Origin: an uncultured Jannaschia sp.
GTDB lineage: Bacteria > Pseudomonadota > Alphaproteobacteria > Rhodobacterales > Rhodobacteraceae
Assembly: GCF_947494025.1 (NCBI RefSeq)
Contig: NZ_CANLTQ010000007.1
Span: forward strand, 1 to 64,000
DNA length: 64,000 nt
Reading direction: 5' to 3'
Numbering within the stretch: position 1 is the stretch's first letter; every line of letters begins with the position of its first letter. A program made the translations under genes and the position numbers. Positions 8,711 through 18,232 of this stretch are shown one piece after another. Below the pieces are notes generated by a model, which was not told where the DNA came from, searched no databases, and saw nothing but the letters and a program-made list of their open reading frames with translations.

Positions 8711-9439
8711 GTGACCGGCCTTTCGGGACTGCTGCTGGCCGCGACGCTGCTTCTGGTCACGGCGCTTTCCGCGTCGGCCGACACGAGGCTGCGCGTGCTG
8801 GACACCACCGAGGCGCAGAGCGGCTGGGAAGCGGTCGGCCGGTTGATCTTTCGGCCGGGCGGCTTCTGCACCGGCGCGCTGATCGCGCCGGAGCTCGTCC
8901 TCACGGCGGCGCATTGCCTCTACAATCCGCGAAGCGGGCGACGTTTCGCGCCGGGGGAGATCGAGTTTCAGGCCGGCTTCCGGCATGGTCGGGCCGCCGC
9001 GTACCGGAAGGTGCGACGGGTCGTCCTGCATCCCGATTACGATTTCGCCGACAGCGACAAGCTCGACCGCGCCGGCCGGGATCTCGCGCTCCTGCAGCTC
9101 GACCGGGCCGTTCGGCTGAACAATGTCGAGCCTTTCGCGACCCGCAAGTTCGCTCAATGGGGCGAGGTCGTGCAGGTCGTCAGCTACGGCGCGCATCGGG
9201 CCGACGCGCCTTTGCTGGAGGAGGGCTGCACGATCCTGTCGCGCGTGGGCGTCATGCTGGTGCTCGACTGTTCCGTCGAGTTCGGCTCCTCCGGCGCGCC
9301 GGTCTTCGTCGATGCCGGCGGCGAGGTGCGGATCCTCGGGATCATCTCCGGAATGGCGGAATGGAAGGGACGGGAGATCTCGCTCGCCGTGTCGATGGGG
9401 GCCGACCTCGAGAAGCTACTGGCAAGGATACGCGGCTAG
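8711..9439 (+). CDS. Secreted trypsin-like serine protease
   Basis: A 242-residue S1-type protease with a hydrophobic signal segment (LSGLLLAATLLLVTALSASA). The triad is recognisable: His68 in LTAAHCL, Asp124 in GRDLALLQL, and Ser194 in FGSSGAPVFV. Two cysteine pairs are possible (Cys53/Cys69 and Cys173/Cys187). It probably cleaves proteins in the periplasm or outside the cell. The start is uncertain: GTG at 8711 is the best-placed start for a signal peptide, but a longer basic N-terminus (RPVRGTRARRYAV) is encoded upstream in frame without a good start codon after glcF. It lies 143 bp after glcF. Confidence 0.8.
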   Translation: MTGLSGLLLAATLLLVTALSASADTRLRVLDTTEAQSGWEAVGRLIFRPGGFCTGALIAPELVLTAAHCLYNPRSGRRFAPGEIEFQAGFRHGRAAAYRKVRRVVLHPDYDFADSDKLDRAGRDLALLQLDRAVRLNNVEPFATRKFAQWGEVVQVVSYGAHRADAPLLEEGCTILSRVGVMLVLDCSVEFGSSGAPVFVDAGGEVRILGIISGMAEWKGREISLAVSMGADLEKLLARIRG

Positions 9440-9527
9440 GGACGTGGCCCGCCCAGGTCCGTGCGGGAAGCCCGAACGCGCCCGAGCACGCTTGACGACG
9501 CCGGACACCGCGCCACCATTCCCGGAC

Positions 9528-10076
9528 ATGTCGCTTCGAACCTGTGCCGCGATCCTCTGCTGTGTCGCCAGTCCGGCGCTCGCCGCCTGTCCGCCCAACC
9601 CGGATATCGCGGAGGACATCGACCGCCTGCTCGACGCCGTGCAGGCGGCCGACGATGCGGAGGCTGCCCGGCGGATCGCCAGCGAGATGTGGACCTTCTG
9701 GGCCAAGGCGCCGGACGATCGGGCCCAGCAATTGCTCGATGACGGGATGGCACGACGGGCGGCCTTCGATCTTGCCGGCGCCGTCGCGGCGTTCGACGGC
9801 CTGATCGCCTACTGCCCGGACTACGCGGAGGGCTACAATCAGCGCGCCTTCGCGAACTTCATCCGCGAGGACTACGCGGCCGCGCTGCCCGACCTCGAAC
9901 GAGCCATCACCCTGCGCCCGAGGCACGTCGCGGCGATCGCCGGCAAGGGCCTGACTCTGATCCGGATGGGTCGTATCCGCGAGGGTCAGGACACGATCCG
10001 CGCGGCCCTCGCCTTCAATCCCTGGTTGAGCGAACGGCAATATCTGCTGCTCGAGCCCAAGGGGATCGACCTCTGA
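9528..10076 (+). CDS. Secreted TPR-repeat protein
   Basis: A 182-residue protein with a signal peptide (MSLRTCAAILCCVASPALA). The rest is helical, with two tetratricopeptide units visible: GMARRAAFDLAGAVAAFDGLIAYCPDYAEG, then NFIREDYAAALPDLERAITLRPRH. Such proteins are usually periplasmic scaffolds for protein-protein contacts. Start ATG at 9528; no strong ribosome site is seen. It follows the trypsin-like protease by 88 bp on the same strand and could be transcribed with it, but no functional link is proven. Confidence 0.85.
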   Translation: MSLRTCAAILCCVASPALAACPPNPDIAEDIDRLLDAVQAADDAEAARRIASEMWTFWAKAPDDRAQQLLDDGMARRAAFDLAGAVAAFDGLIAYCPDYAEGYNQRAFANFIREDYAAALPDLERAITLRPRHVAAIAGKGLTLIRMGRIREGQDTIRAALAFNPWLSERQYLLLEPKGIDL

Positions 10077-10231
10077 GCTTGTCATCGAACCCGCGATTCG
10101 CGTAACTCCGTGGCGCGCGGACGAAGGGGCGGCGACGCGTTCCGAAGATCCGGCACCCTGTGCGCGATGCGCCGAGGCGTCGCGCGGCGGCAGGGGCGGC
10201 CGGAACTCGGGACAGCTGCCTCGCGCGCCGA

Positions 10232-10317
10232 GCGGGCGTGGTGGAATGGTAGACACATGGCACTTAAAATGCCTGGGCCGGAAGGCCGTGCCGGTTCGAG
10301 TCCGGCCGCCCGCACCA
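10232..10317 (+). tRNA. tRNA-Leu (anticodon UAA)
   Basis: An 86-nt class II tRNA with encoded CCA. Acceptor stem GCGGGCG pairs with CGCCCGC, followed by discriminator A and CCA. The D-arm has GGTGGAATGGTAGACAC, the anticodon loop is CTTAAAA (anticodon UAA), a long variable arm follows, and the T-loop is GTTCGAGTC. It lies between the TPR protein and the acetate kinase operon, with no integrase or attachment duplication near it. Confidence 0.95.
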
Positions 10318-10445
10318 TCGGACGCCATGCGACGGCCCCGATGGCGAAGCAGCCCGACCTGACATCGGCGCGGCCCGTGCCGTTCGATGAAAGGTCGGGC
10401 CCGGTCTGACGACGCGGCGGCCGGATCATCCAGCCGACATTTCGT

Positions 10446-10467
10446 GTTTGCGGGCTATACCGCAAAC
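10446..10467. promoter_or_regulatory. 22-bp palindrome upstream of ackA-xfp (putative operator)
   Basis: Perfect 8-bp arms GTTTGCGG (10446-10453) and CCGCAAAC (10460-10467) surround GCTATA. The site lies about 100 bp before the ackA start, in the 251-bp spacer after tRNA-Leu, and the central TATA could fall in a -10 region. Size and symmetry fit a dimeric repressor site such as those of LacI-, GntR- or TetR-type regulators. No regulator gene is adjacent. Confidence 0.5.
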
Positions 10468-10568
10468 GCATCGGTCGACCGCGCGGAATGGCGCCGCACA
10501 CGACGGGCCCGGGGAACCGCATCACGCAGGGGCCGTTCTCTCGTAGACGACACGGCGCAGGAGGCAAA

Positions 10569-11729
10569 TTGCCCCACATCCTCTGCTTCAACGCCGGATC
10601 GTCCAGCCTGTCCTTTGTGGCCTACAGAAGACAGGGGGACACGTTCGTCCACGCATTCGACGGCGGTGTCGACCTGTCGGCCGGGGATGTCGTCCTGTTC
10701 CGCCCCGCGGACGGTCCCGAGCGTCGCCTTTCCGTGCCCGACACGTCGGACTTTCCGGCCATCGCCTGCCGCGTCCTCGACGCGGTCGAGCGGCAGTTGC
10801 AGGCACCGCCCGTGGTCGCGCATCGGATCGTCCATGGCGGCGACAGACGCGCGGCCGTGACGGAGCTGACCCAAGACGAGATGATGGCGCTCGACGCCCT
10901 CGCGCCGCTCGCGCCGATCCATCAGCCGGCGGGGCTCGGTCCGGCACGGGCGATCGCGGCGGCCCGCCCCGATCTGCCGCAGGTCGCCGTGTTCGACACC
11001 GCCTTCCACGCCACCCTGCCGGACGTCGCGCGGCGCCTGCCGCTGCCCGAAACGGATGCCACCGCCGGCCTCCGGCGCTTCGGCTTCCACGGGTTGTCCT
11101 ACGCCTGGACGGCGCGCCACATGCGCGAGGTCGCCCCGGATCGGCGGCGCATCGTCGCGCTGCACCTGTCGGGCGGGGCGAGCGCCTGCGCGATCCGCGA
11201 CGGGCAGAGCGTCGACACGACGATGGGCGCGACGCCGCTCGACGGGTTGATGATGGGCGCGCGGTCCGGCGCGCTCGACCCGGGGCTCATCCTCGTGTTG
11301 ATGCAGGATCGCGGCCTGTCGGCGGAGGCGGTGGCGGAGATGCTTTGGCACCAAAGCGGCCTCGCCGGCGTGTCGGGGATCAGCAACGACACCCGCGATC
11401 TCCTCCCGTCCGGGGCGCCGGAGGCCGAAGCGGCGCTCGCGCTGTTCTGCCGACGCGCGGCGAAGGGCGCGGCCGGGATGGCGGTAAGCCTCGGCGGTCT
11501 CGACGCGCTCGTTTTCACCGGCGGCATGGGAGCGGAGCAGCCGGTGATCCGGGCCCGTATCTGCGCCGATCTGGAGTTTCTGGGGGTCCGGCTCGACGCA
11601 AGTTCGAATGCGCGCAACGAGGAGCGGATCTCGCCCCCGGACGCATCGGTCGAGATCCGAGCCTTCGCCGAACGGGAGGAATGGATCATGGCCCTCGAAA
11701 CCTCCAAATTGCTCGGGGCCATCGCATGA
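10569..11729 (+). CDS. ackA: Acetate kinase
   Basis: A 386-residue ASKHA-fold kinase that makes acetate and ATP from acetyl phosphate and ADP. Signatures are [13 protein letters not shown] at the N-terminus, [26 protein letters not shown] and [14 protein letters not shown] near the C-terminus. The phosphate-loop region reads LHLSGGAS rather than the usual HLGNGAS. The start is TTG at 10569, directly behind AGGAGGC, a strong ribosome site; an ATG 81 nt upstream has none and adds unrelated sequence. The 3' end overlaps xfp by ATGA. With phosphoketolase it converts the acetyl phosphate product into ATP and acetate. Confidence 0.93.
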   Translation: MPHILCFNAGSSSLSFVAYRRQGDTFVHAFDGGVDLSAGDVVLFRPADGPERRLSVPDTSDFPAIACRVLDAVERQLQAPPVVAHRIVHGGDRRAAVTELTQDEMMALDALAPLAPIHQPAGLGPARAIAAARPDLPQVAVFDTAFHATLPDVARRLPLPETDATAGLRRFGFHGLSYAWTARHMREVAPDRRRIVALHLSGGASACAIRDGQSVDTTMGATPLDGLMMGARSGALDPGLILVLMQDRGLSAEAVAEMLWHQSGLAGVSGISNDTRDLLPSGAPEAEAALALFCRRAAKGAAGMAVSLGGLDALVFTGGMGAEQPVIRARICADLEFLGVRLDASSNARNEERISPPDASVEIRAFAEREEWIMALETSKLLGAIA

Positions 11730-14038
11730 TCGACGAGCTGGAGCGCATCGACGCGTGGTGGCGGGCCGCGAACTATCTGTCGGCGGCGCAGATCTACCTG
11801 ATGGACAACCCGTTGCTCGACCGGCCGCTTGAACCCGGAGACATCAAGCCACGCCTTCTCGGGCATTGGGGGACCTCGCCGGGGCTCAACTTCGTGCAGG
11901 CGCACCTGAACCGCGCGATCCGCGCCCGCGGCCTCGATCTCCTGTTCATCGCCGGGCCGGGCCACGGCGCGCCGGCGGTGCTGGCCAATGCCTGGCTCGA
12001 CGGGAGCTATTCGGAGCTCTATCCCGAGGTGTCGCAGGACGCGGCGGGGATGCGGCGCCTGTTCCGCCAGTTCTCCTTCCCCGGCGGCGTGCCAAGCCAT
12101 GCTTCGCCGCCCACGCCCGGCTCCATCCATGAGGGGGGCGAGCTGGGCTACAGCCTCGCCCATGCGACCGGCGCGGCCTTCGACAATCCCGGCCTGACCG
12201 TGGCCTGCGTGATCGGCGACGGGGAGGCGGAGACGGGCGCGCTCGCGACGAGCTGGCATTCGCACCGGTTCCTCGATCCGAGGCGCGACGGGGCCGTGCT
12301 GCCGATCCTGCACCTGAACGGCTACCGGATCGCGGCGCCGACGATCCTCGGACGGATGTCGGACGACGATCTGCACGCGATGTTCACGGGGCTGGGCTGG
12401 GCGCCGCGGATCGTGTCCGGCGACGATCCGGCGCGGATGCACGCCGCGATGGCGACGACGCTCGACGACGTGCTCGATGCGCAGGCGGCGCGCCGCGAGG
12501 CGGCCGACACGGCCCATCCCCCGATGATCCTGCTTCGCACCCCGAAGGGCTGGACCGGACCGGCGGAGGTGGACGGCGTCCCGGTCGAGGGGACCTTCCG
12601 CGCGCATCAGGTGCCCCTGAAGGGCGTGCGCGACGATCCCGAACACCGCGCGCAGCTCGAGCGCTGGCTGCGGAGCTACGACCCGGCCGCGCTGTTCCCG
12701 GACGGCGTGCCCTCGGACACGATCCGCGCGCTCGCCCCCGAGGGGAAGCGCCGGATCGGAGCGAACCCACATGCCGATGGCGGACGGCTCCTGCGGCCGC
12801 TCGATCTCCCCGATCCGGCGGATTACGCGCTGCGCTTCGATGCGCCGGGCAGCCTGACCGCCGGCGCGACCCACCGGCTCGGCGAATGGCTGGGCGAGAT
12901 CATGCGTCGGAACCCGGACACCTTCCGCCTTTTCGGGCCCGACGAGACCGGGTCCAACAAGCTCGACGCCGTGTTCGACGTGACCGACCGCATGGCGAGC
13001 GGCGCGGTCCGCGACGCGGATGTCGACGTCGCGCCGGACGGCCGCGTGATGGAAGTGCTGAGCGAACATCTCTGCCAGGGCTGGCTGGAGGGTTACGTCC
13101 TGACCGGACGGCACGGGCTCTTCAACAGCTACGAGGCTTTCATCCACATCGTCTCGTCGATGGCGAACCAGCACATCAAGTGGCTGCGCGGCGCGAAGGA
13201 GACGGGCTGGCGCGCGCCGCTGGCCTCGCTGAACTACCTCTTGTCGAGCCATGTCTGGCGGCAGGACCACAACGGTTTCAGCCATCAGGATCCGGGCTTT
13301 CTCGACCATCTTGCCACCAAGGGGGCGGATCTGGTCGGCCTCTACCTGCCGCCCGACGCCAACACGCTCCTCCACGTCGCCGACAAGGTCCTGCGGAGCC
13401 GCGACAAGGTGAACGTGGTCGTCGCCGGCAAGCAGGAGGAGCCGCAATGGCTCGCCGTCGACGCCGCCCGCGATCATGTCGCGGCGGGGTTCGGCGTCTG
13501 GGACTGGGCGGCCGACGACCCCGATCCGGAGGTGGTGATGGCCGCCGCGGGCGACGTGCCCACGATCGAGATGCTGGCCGCGATCGCGCTCTTGCGCGCG
13601 CACCTGCCCGACCTGCGGCTCAGGGCCGTCAACGTGGTCGACCTGATGGCGCTCCAGCCCGCGCCGCGGAACCCGGACGGCGCGTCCGAGGCCCGGTTCG
13701 ACGCCTGCTTTACTCGCGACCGCCCGGTCGTCTTCGCGTTCCACGGCTATCCCGGCCTTGTCCACGAGTTGACCTACCGCCGCGCCGGGCATGCCGGTTT
13801 CCACGTTCACGGCTACGGCGAGAAGGGCACCACCACGACGCCCTTCGACATGGCCGTGCTGAACGGCATCGACCGCTTCACGCTCGCGCGGGACGCCGCG
13901 GCGCGGAGCGGGCGCGGCGCGGACGAGACGGCTGAGCTCGAGCGGGTCTGCCGCGACCGGCTGGCGGCGCATCACGACTACATCCGCGAACACGGCGAGG
14001 ACATGCCCGAAATCCGCGACTGGCGCTGGAGCACCTGA
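11726..14038 (+). CDS. xfp: Phosphoketolase (xylulose 5-phosphate/fructose 6-phosphate)
   Basis: A 770-residue thiamine-diphosphate enzyme that splits xylulose 5-phosphate (and often fructose 6-phosphate) with phosphate into acetyl phosphate plus glyceraldehyde 3-phosphate (or erythrose 4-phosphate). Visible motifs include [20 protein letters not shown], the ThDP/Mg site GDGEAETG with LHLNGYRI, and [18 protein letters not shown], which is diagnostic for the family. The length is slightly shorter than the usual 790-820. ATG at 11726 overlaps the ackA stop by 4 bp, so the two are translationally coupled and form a phosphoketolase-acetate kinase bypass. Substrate preference cannot be read from sequence. 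Confidence 0.96.
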   Translation: MIDELERIDAWWRAANYLSAAQIYLMDNPLLDRPLEPGDIKPRLLGHWGTSPGLNFVQAHLNRAIRARGLDLLFIAGPGHGAPAVLANAWLDGSYSELYPEVSQDAAGMRRLFRQFSFPGGVPSHASPPTPGSIHEGGELGYSLAHATGAAFDNPGLTVACVIGDGEAETGALATSWHSHRFLDPRRDGAVLPILHLNGYRIAAPTILGRMSDDDLHAMFTGLGWAPRIVSGDDPARMHAAMATTLDDVLDAQAARREAADTAHPPMILLRTPKGWTGPAEVDGVPVEGTFRAHQVPLKGVRDDPEHRAQLERWLRSYDPAALFPDGVPSDTIRALAPEGKRRIGANPHADGGRLLRPLDLPDPADYALRFDAPGSLTAGATHRLGEWLGEIMRRNPDTFRLFGPDETGSNKLDAVFDVTDRMASGAVRDADVDVAPDGRVMEVLSEHLCQGWLEGYVLTGRHGLFNSYEAFIHIVSSMANQHIKWLRGAKETGWRAPLASLNYLLSSHVWRQDHNGFSHQDPGFLDHLATKGADLVGLYLPPDANTLLHVADKVLRSRDKVNVVVAGKQEEPQWLAVDAARDHVAAGFGVWDWAADDPDPEVVMAAAGDVPTIEMLAAIALLRAHLPDLRLRAVNVVDLMALQPAPRNPDGASEARFDACFTRDRPVVFAFHGYPGLVHELTYRRAGHAGFHVHGYGEKGTTTTPFDMAVLNGIDRFTLARDAAARSGRGADETAELERVCRDRLAAHHDYIREHGEDMPEIRDWRWST

Positions 14039-14042
14039 CCTC

Positions 14043-15251
14043 TTGCCCCCATTCGACAGCACCCTGCCGCTCCGCGCCGATCCCTACCGCTTCATCCGCC
14101 GCACCTGCGACGCCGTCGGATCGGATGCGTTCGAGACGCGCCTGATGCTCGAGCGGACTCTCTGCCTGACGGGCGTGGAGGCGGCGCGGTTCTTCTACGA
14201 CCGCGACATCTTCACGCGCGCGGGTGCGGCGCCACGGTTCCTGCGCCGGACCCTGTTCGGGGAGGGCGGGGTGCAGGGGCTCGACGGTGCGGTCCACGAA
14301 CACCGCAAGGGGCTGTTCCTCGCGCTCATGGGACCGGGGCGCACCGACGCCCTGACCGAACGCGCGGTCGCCGGGATCGCGCGGCGGCTGGAGGAGCCGG
14401 GGGAGATCGTCCTTCAGGACGCGTTCGAGCGCATCCTGACCCGCGCGGTCTGCGACTGGGCGGGCGTGCCGCTCGGTCCGCACGAAAAGGGCGAGACGGC
14501 GCGCATGCTCTCGCGTCTCTTCGAGCATGCCGGCTCGGTGGATCTGCGCCAGGTCGTCGCGCGGATCGCGCGTCACCGCGCCGATCGCTGGGCGGCGAAA
14601 CTCGTCGAAGCGGTGCGGGACGGCACCCATTCGCCACCGCGGGGCAACGCGCTCGCCGTCGTGGCGAGCTGGCGCGACACGACCGGCGCGTTGCTGCCTC
14701 CAAAGGTCGCGGCGGTGGAGCTTCTCAACATCCTGAGGCCCTTCGTCGCCATCTCGGCCTACCTGACCTTCGCGGCCCACGCGCTCGCGACGCGGCCGGA
14801 GGAGAGGGCGGCGCTCCGGTCCGACCCCGACCGCCTCTTCGGCTTCGTGCAGGAGGTGCGGCGCACCTACCCGTTCTTCCCGGCCTTGGTCGCCCGCGCC
14901 CGGGTCCGGACCGTGTGGCGTGAACACGCGATACCGGCGGGCCGCCTCGTCGCGTTCGACATCTGGGGCACGAACCGCGACCCGGCCGCGTGGGACGATC
15001 CCGACGCGTTCCGCCCCGTGCGGTTCCGCGACTGGCAGGGCGATCCCTTCACGCTGATCCCGCAGGGAGGCGGGGCGCACGCGACGAACCACCGCTGTCC
15101 GGGCGAATGGGTGACGGAGGACCTGATGCTGGCGGCCACCCGGACCCTGCTCGACCGGGTCGACTGGTCCGCCTTGCCGCCGCAGGACCTTTCGCTCGAC
15201 ATGCGCGACCTGCCGGGCCTGCCGCGCGACCGCCTGCGCCTTTCGACCTGA
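14043..15251 (+). CDS. CYP152-type cytochrome P450 (fatty-acid peroxygenase)
   Basis: A 402-residue P450 resembling P450-BSbeta/SPalpha, which use hydrogen peroxide to hydroxylate (or decarboxylate) fatty acids without a reductase. The N-terminal part SDAFETRLMLERTLCLTG matches the family, the I-helix has the characteristic Arg232-Pro233 (LRPFVAIS) in place of the usual acid-alcohol pair, and the haem loop reads PQGGGAHATNHRCPGEW with Cys352 as the axial ligand. The start is TTG at 14043, 4 nt after the xfp stop, with a poorly spaced GGAG upstream. It is therefore likely in the ackA-xfp transcript. Residue 86-type selectivity between hydroxylation and decarboxylation was not assigned. Confidence 0.9.
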   Translation: MPPFDSTLPLRADPYRFIRRTCDAVGSDAFETRLMLERTLCLTGVEAARFFYDRDIFTRAGAAPRFLRRTLFGEGGVQGLDGAVHEHRKGLFLALMGPGRTDALTERAVAGIARRLEEPGEIVLQDAFERILTRAVCDWAGVPLGPHEKGETARMLSRLFEHAGSVDLRQVVARIARHRADRWAAKLVEAVRDGTHSPPRGNALAVVASWRDTTGALLPPKVAAVELLNILRPFVAISAYLTFAAHALATRPEERAALRSDPDRLFGFVQEVRRTYPFFPALVARARVRTVWREHAIPAGRLVAFDIWGTNRDPAAWDDPDAFRPVRFRDWQGDPFTLIPQGGGAHATNHRCPGEWVTEDLMLAATRTLLDRVDWSALPPQDLSLDMRDLPGLPRDRLRLST

Positions 15252-15395
15252 CGCATCGCGGACGGGCCGCCGCACGGGGTCCGGCACGACGGACGGGCAG
15301 GGCGGCGCAATCGGGTGGAGCGCGCGCGATGGTTCGCTATGATCGCGACCGAACCGCGGACGCTTCGTTCCCCGCGCCGCCCGAGGAGACCCGAC

Positions 15396-16928
15396 ATGCC
15401 GAACCACCTCTTCGACGCGCTGTTCGCCCCGCAGGCGGGACGCGACGATCCGTTCCTGCACCTGCCGGATGGCGGCGCGCTGTCCTGCCGCGATTTCGAC
15501 GCCCTTTCGGCCCGCCTCGCCAACGCGCTGATCGCGGCGGACCTCCGGCCGGGCGATCGTCTGGCCGCGCAGATCGCCAAGACGCCCGCGGCGCTCGCCC
15601 TCTACGCGGCCTGCATCCGGGCGGGGATCGTGTTCCTGCCGCTCAACACCGCCTATACCGATGCCGAACTCGCGTACTTCATCGAGAACAGCGGCGCGCG
15701 GATGGTGGTCTGCGACCCGTCGCGCCGCGACGGGATCCGGGCCGTGACGCAGGAGACGGGTCCACGGATCGAGACCGTCGACGCCGACGGGCGCGGCAGC
15801 CTTTTGGACGCGGCGGCCGGTTGTCCCGACAGGCAGGACCCCGTGGCCCGCGGCGCGGACGATCTGGCGGCGTTCCTCTATACCTCGGGCACGACGGGCC
15901 GATCCAAGGGCGCGATGCTGACCCATGCGAACCTCGTCTCCAACGCCCGCACGCTCGCCGAACACTGGCGCTTCAGCCGGGACGACGTCCTTCTGCACGC
16001 GCTGCCGATCTTTCACACCCATGGCCTCTTCGTGGCGACGAACGTCACGCTCGCGGCCGGAGGGTCGATGATCTTTCTGCCGGGCTTCGACCTCGACGCC
16101 ATCGTCCGGCACCTGCCGCGAGCCACGACGATGATGGGCGTGCCGACCTTCTACACCCGCATGCTCGACGACGACCGGGTGACACGGGATCTGGTCGCGA
16201 ACATGCGCCTCTTCGTGTCCGGCTCCGCGCCCCTTCTGGCCGAAACGCATGCCGCCTTCGAGGCGCGGACCGGCCACCGCATCCTCGAGCGCTACGGCAT
16301 GACCGAAACCAACATGATCACCTCGAACCCTTACGAGGGCGAGCGGCGGGCCGGCACGGTCGGATTCCCGCTGCCGGGCGTCGAGATCAGGATCGCCGAT
16401 CCCGAAACGGGCGCGTCCGTCCCGGAGGGGGAAATCGGACAGATCGAGGTCCGGGGGCCGAACGTGTTCGCCGGCTACTGGCAGATGCCCGAGAAGACCG
16501 CCGCCGAGCTGCGCACGGACGGCTTCTTCGTCACCGGCGATCTCGCGAGCCGGGACGCGGACGGCTACGTCTCCATCGTCGGGCGCGGCAAGGACCTCGT
16601 GATCTCGGGCGGCTACAACGTCTATCCGAAGGAGATCGAGCTCGTCCTCGACGCGCAGCCGGGCGTGCGCGAATCCGCCGTCATCGGCGTGCCGCATCCC
16701 GATCTCGGCGAGACGCCGGTGGGCGTTCTCGTGCCGCGGTGCGACACCGGACCCGACCTCGACCGGATACAGGCGGCGTTGCGGGAAACGCTGGCCGGCT
16801 ACAAGCGGCCGCGAGCGTTGGTCGTGATCGACGAACTCCCCCGCAACACGATGGGCAAGGTGCAGAAGAACGCCCTCCGGGAGCGCTACCGCGACCTCTT
16901 CGCGGACGCACCGGCGCGCCCGGACTGA
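15396..16928 (+). CDS. matB: Malonyl-CoA synthetase (acyl-CoA ligase family)
   Basis: A 510-residue ANL-superfamily enzyme that activates malonate (perhaps methylmalonate) to the CoA thioester via an adenylate. Motifs are YTSGTTGRSKGAMLTH (phosphate loop), ERYGMTETNMITSNPYEGERR (MatB-like, with conserved arginines for the dicarboxylate), TGDLASRDADGYV, GYNVYPKEIE hinge and the catalytic lysine in PRNTMGKVQKN. ATG at 15396 follows GAGGAGACC. A TATGAT box lies 55 bp upstream and a GGTTCG/CGAACC inverted repeat (15329-15353) flanks it. No malonyl-CoA decarboxylase is adjacent, so it may feed malonyl-CoA to fatty acid synthesis. Confidence 0.9.
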   Translation: MPNHLFDALFAPQAGRDDPFLHLPDGGALSCRDFDALSARLANALIAADLRPGDRLAAQIAKTPAALALYAACIRAGIVFLPLNTAYTDAELAYFIENSGARMVVCDPSRRDGIRAVTQETGPRIETVDADGRGSLLDAAAGCPDRQDPVARGADDLAAFLYTSGTTGRSKGAMLTHANLVSNARTLAEHWRFSRDDVLLHALPIFHTHGLFVATNVTLAAGGSMIFLPGFDLDAIVRHLPRATTMMGVPTFYTRMLDDDRVTRDLVANMRLFVSGSAPLLAETHAAFEARTGHRILERYGMTETNMITSNPYEGERRAGTVGFPLPGVEIRIADPETGASVPEGEIGQIEVRGPNVFAGYWQMPEKTAAELRTDGFFVTGDLASRDADGYVSIVGRGKDLVISGGYNVYPKEIELVLDAQPGVRESAVIGVPHPDLGETPVGVLVPRCDTGPDLDRIQAALRETLAGYKRPRALVVIDELPRNTMGKVQKNALRERYRDLFADAPARPD

Positions 16929-17037
16929 TCGCCCGCGTCCGGATCTGTCGCGTGAAGTCTCCCCCAGGCCGGAGGCCGACGGCTGCGACCTGTCCGGCGC
17001 GGCCGTGCCCCGCATCCCCCCCGCCGCGCAACGTTCG

Positions 17038-18039
17038 TCAATCGGGCGTCGGCGCCTCGGGATGGATCAGGCCTTCGGAACGCAGCGCCTCCCAGAAGGC
17101 GGGCGCGACGGCGTGGGTCATCGCGGCAATGTCGTCCACCGCTTCGTCCGGCCGGCCGAGGCCCACCACGACCGCCTGCGCGACGTCGGGCGCGGCCGCG
17201 AATTGCAGCGCGGCGGCGAGCATGTCGACGCCGTGGTCAAAGGCGAGCTCCGCGATGCGCCGACGCTTCTCCATCCGGTCCTTCGAGATCACGGTGTTTC
17301 CGTCGCCGTAATGGTAGCGATGCACGCCCGCGAGGAAGCCCGCGTTCAGGGCGGAACCGACGACAAAGGCGTTGTCGCGTTCCCGCGCCTTCGGAAAGAC
17401 GTGCTCGACCGCGTGATCGTGCTCGATCAGGGAATACTGGCTCGCCAGCAGATGCAGGTCGGGATCCGAATCCTCCATCGCCTTCAGGATCGGCTCCGGC
17501 CGGTTCACGCCCATGCCCCAGGCCCGGATCACGCCCTGGTCGCGAAGCTCGCAAAGCGTGACGAAGCAGCCCTCCACCGCCTCGGGCCAAAGCGCCTCCC
17601 ACGGTTGCGGCAGCGCGCCGTTGTCGGGCGACAGGTCGTGGACGAAAACCACGTCGATCCGGTCGAGCCCGGTTCGCTGCAATGTGTCCTCGATGGAGCG
17701 CAGCGTGCCGTCGCGGCTGTAGTCGTAGATCTCCGCGTTGGGGGAGGGGGAGAACGGCATCATCTTCCGGTCGCGATGCTCCGGCGAGGCCTTCAGCAGC
17801 CGTCCGACCTTGGAGCTCAGCACGAAGCTGTCGCGCGGCTGCTGGTGCAGGAACCGCCCGTAGCGCCGCTCGGCGAGGCCCAGCCCGTAATGCGGCGCGA
17901 CGTCGAAGTAGCGGATGCCGGCCTGCCACGCCGTCTCGAGGGTCGCCTGGGCCTGATCGTCGGTCGTCAGGCCGAACTCGTTGCCGAGCGCGACGCCCCC
18001 CATGCCGAAGGCGTGGGGCAGGGTGTATCTCTCGGTCAT
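17038..18039 (-). CDS. Aldo/keto reductase (D-threo-aldose 1-dehydrogenase-like)
   Basis: A 333-residue NAD(P)-dependent TIM-barrel oxidoreductase. It resembles D-threo-aldose/L-fucose 1-dehydrogenases: MGGVALGN at the start, the catalytic Asp-Tyr in YFDVAPHYGLGLAE, lysine in LSSKVGRLL and histidine in VFVHDLS, with SPNAEIYDYSRDG between strands. ATG at 18039 is the first plausible start; the upstream in-frame extension is arginine-rich and unlike coding sequence. It is divergent from the amide operon across 249 bp that contain the attenuator. No sugar transporter is adjacent, so its substrate is open. Confidence 0.88.
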   Translation of the reverse strand: MTERYTLPHAFGMGGVALGNEFGLTTDDQAQATLETAWQAGIRYFDVAPHYGLGLAERRYGRFLHQQPRDSFVLSSKVGRLLKASPEHRDRKMMPFSPSPNAEIYDYSRDGTLRSIEDTLQRTGLDRIDVVFVHDLSPDNGALPQPWEALWPEAVEGCFVTLCELRDQGVIRAWGMGVNRPEPILKAMEDSDPDLHLLASQYSLIEHDHAVEHVFPKARERDNAFVVGSALNAGFLAGVHRYHYGDGNTVISKDRMEKRRRIAELAFDHGVDMLAAALQFAAAPDVAQAVVVGLGRPDEAVDDIAAMTHAVAPAFWEALRSEGLIHPEAPTPD

Positions 18040-18119
18040 GTCGGTATCCGCTCCGTGTCTGCGTCGGGGACGAAACGGCCGCCGGCGGCGTCCCGTTCCG
18101 GCCGGTCCGCTCCGCGCCG

Positions 18120-18220
18120 CCCGCTTCGTCTGCGGGAAGGGCGCGCCGCGTCGTCGCGGCAGGCTGGACACACGGGCGGCGATCGGGGCAGGATGGCTCA
18201 AACGGCCGCTGCGGGCGGCC
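18120..18220 (+). promoter_or_regulatory. Leader hairpins of the amide operon (putative ANTAR target region)
   Basis: Several small stem-loops precede the attenuator: CCCGC-N7-GCGGG (18120-18136), GCCGCG-TCGT-CGCGGC (18145-18160) and GGCCGC-TGCGG-GCGGCC (18204-18220). In addition 18211-18217 can pair with the 5' arm of the terminator (18232-18239, one bulge), giving a possible antiterminator. Canonical ANTAR RNA targets are two hexaloop hairpins with A and G at loop positions 1 and 4; I did not find a perfect pair by eye, so the binding site is inferred from position only. Confidence 0.4.
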
Positions 18221-18232
18221 AAGGGCAATCGC

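Noticed and set aside
10110-10409. Short frame across tRNA-Leu
   Set aside because: It includes the full tRNA-Leu gene; its protein has no recognisable feature.
11099-14062. A very long reading frame antisense to ackA-xfp
   Set aside because: Arginine/alanine-rich shadow of the phosphoketolase gene, an expected artefact of high GC; the sense strand has complete family signatures.
13878-17015. A frame of more than 1000 codons antisense to the P450 and malonyl-CoA synthetase genes
   Set aside because: It spans two well-supported genes on the other strand and encodes low-complexity Arg/Gly/Asp-rich sequence with no family motif.
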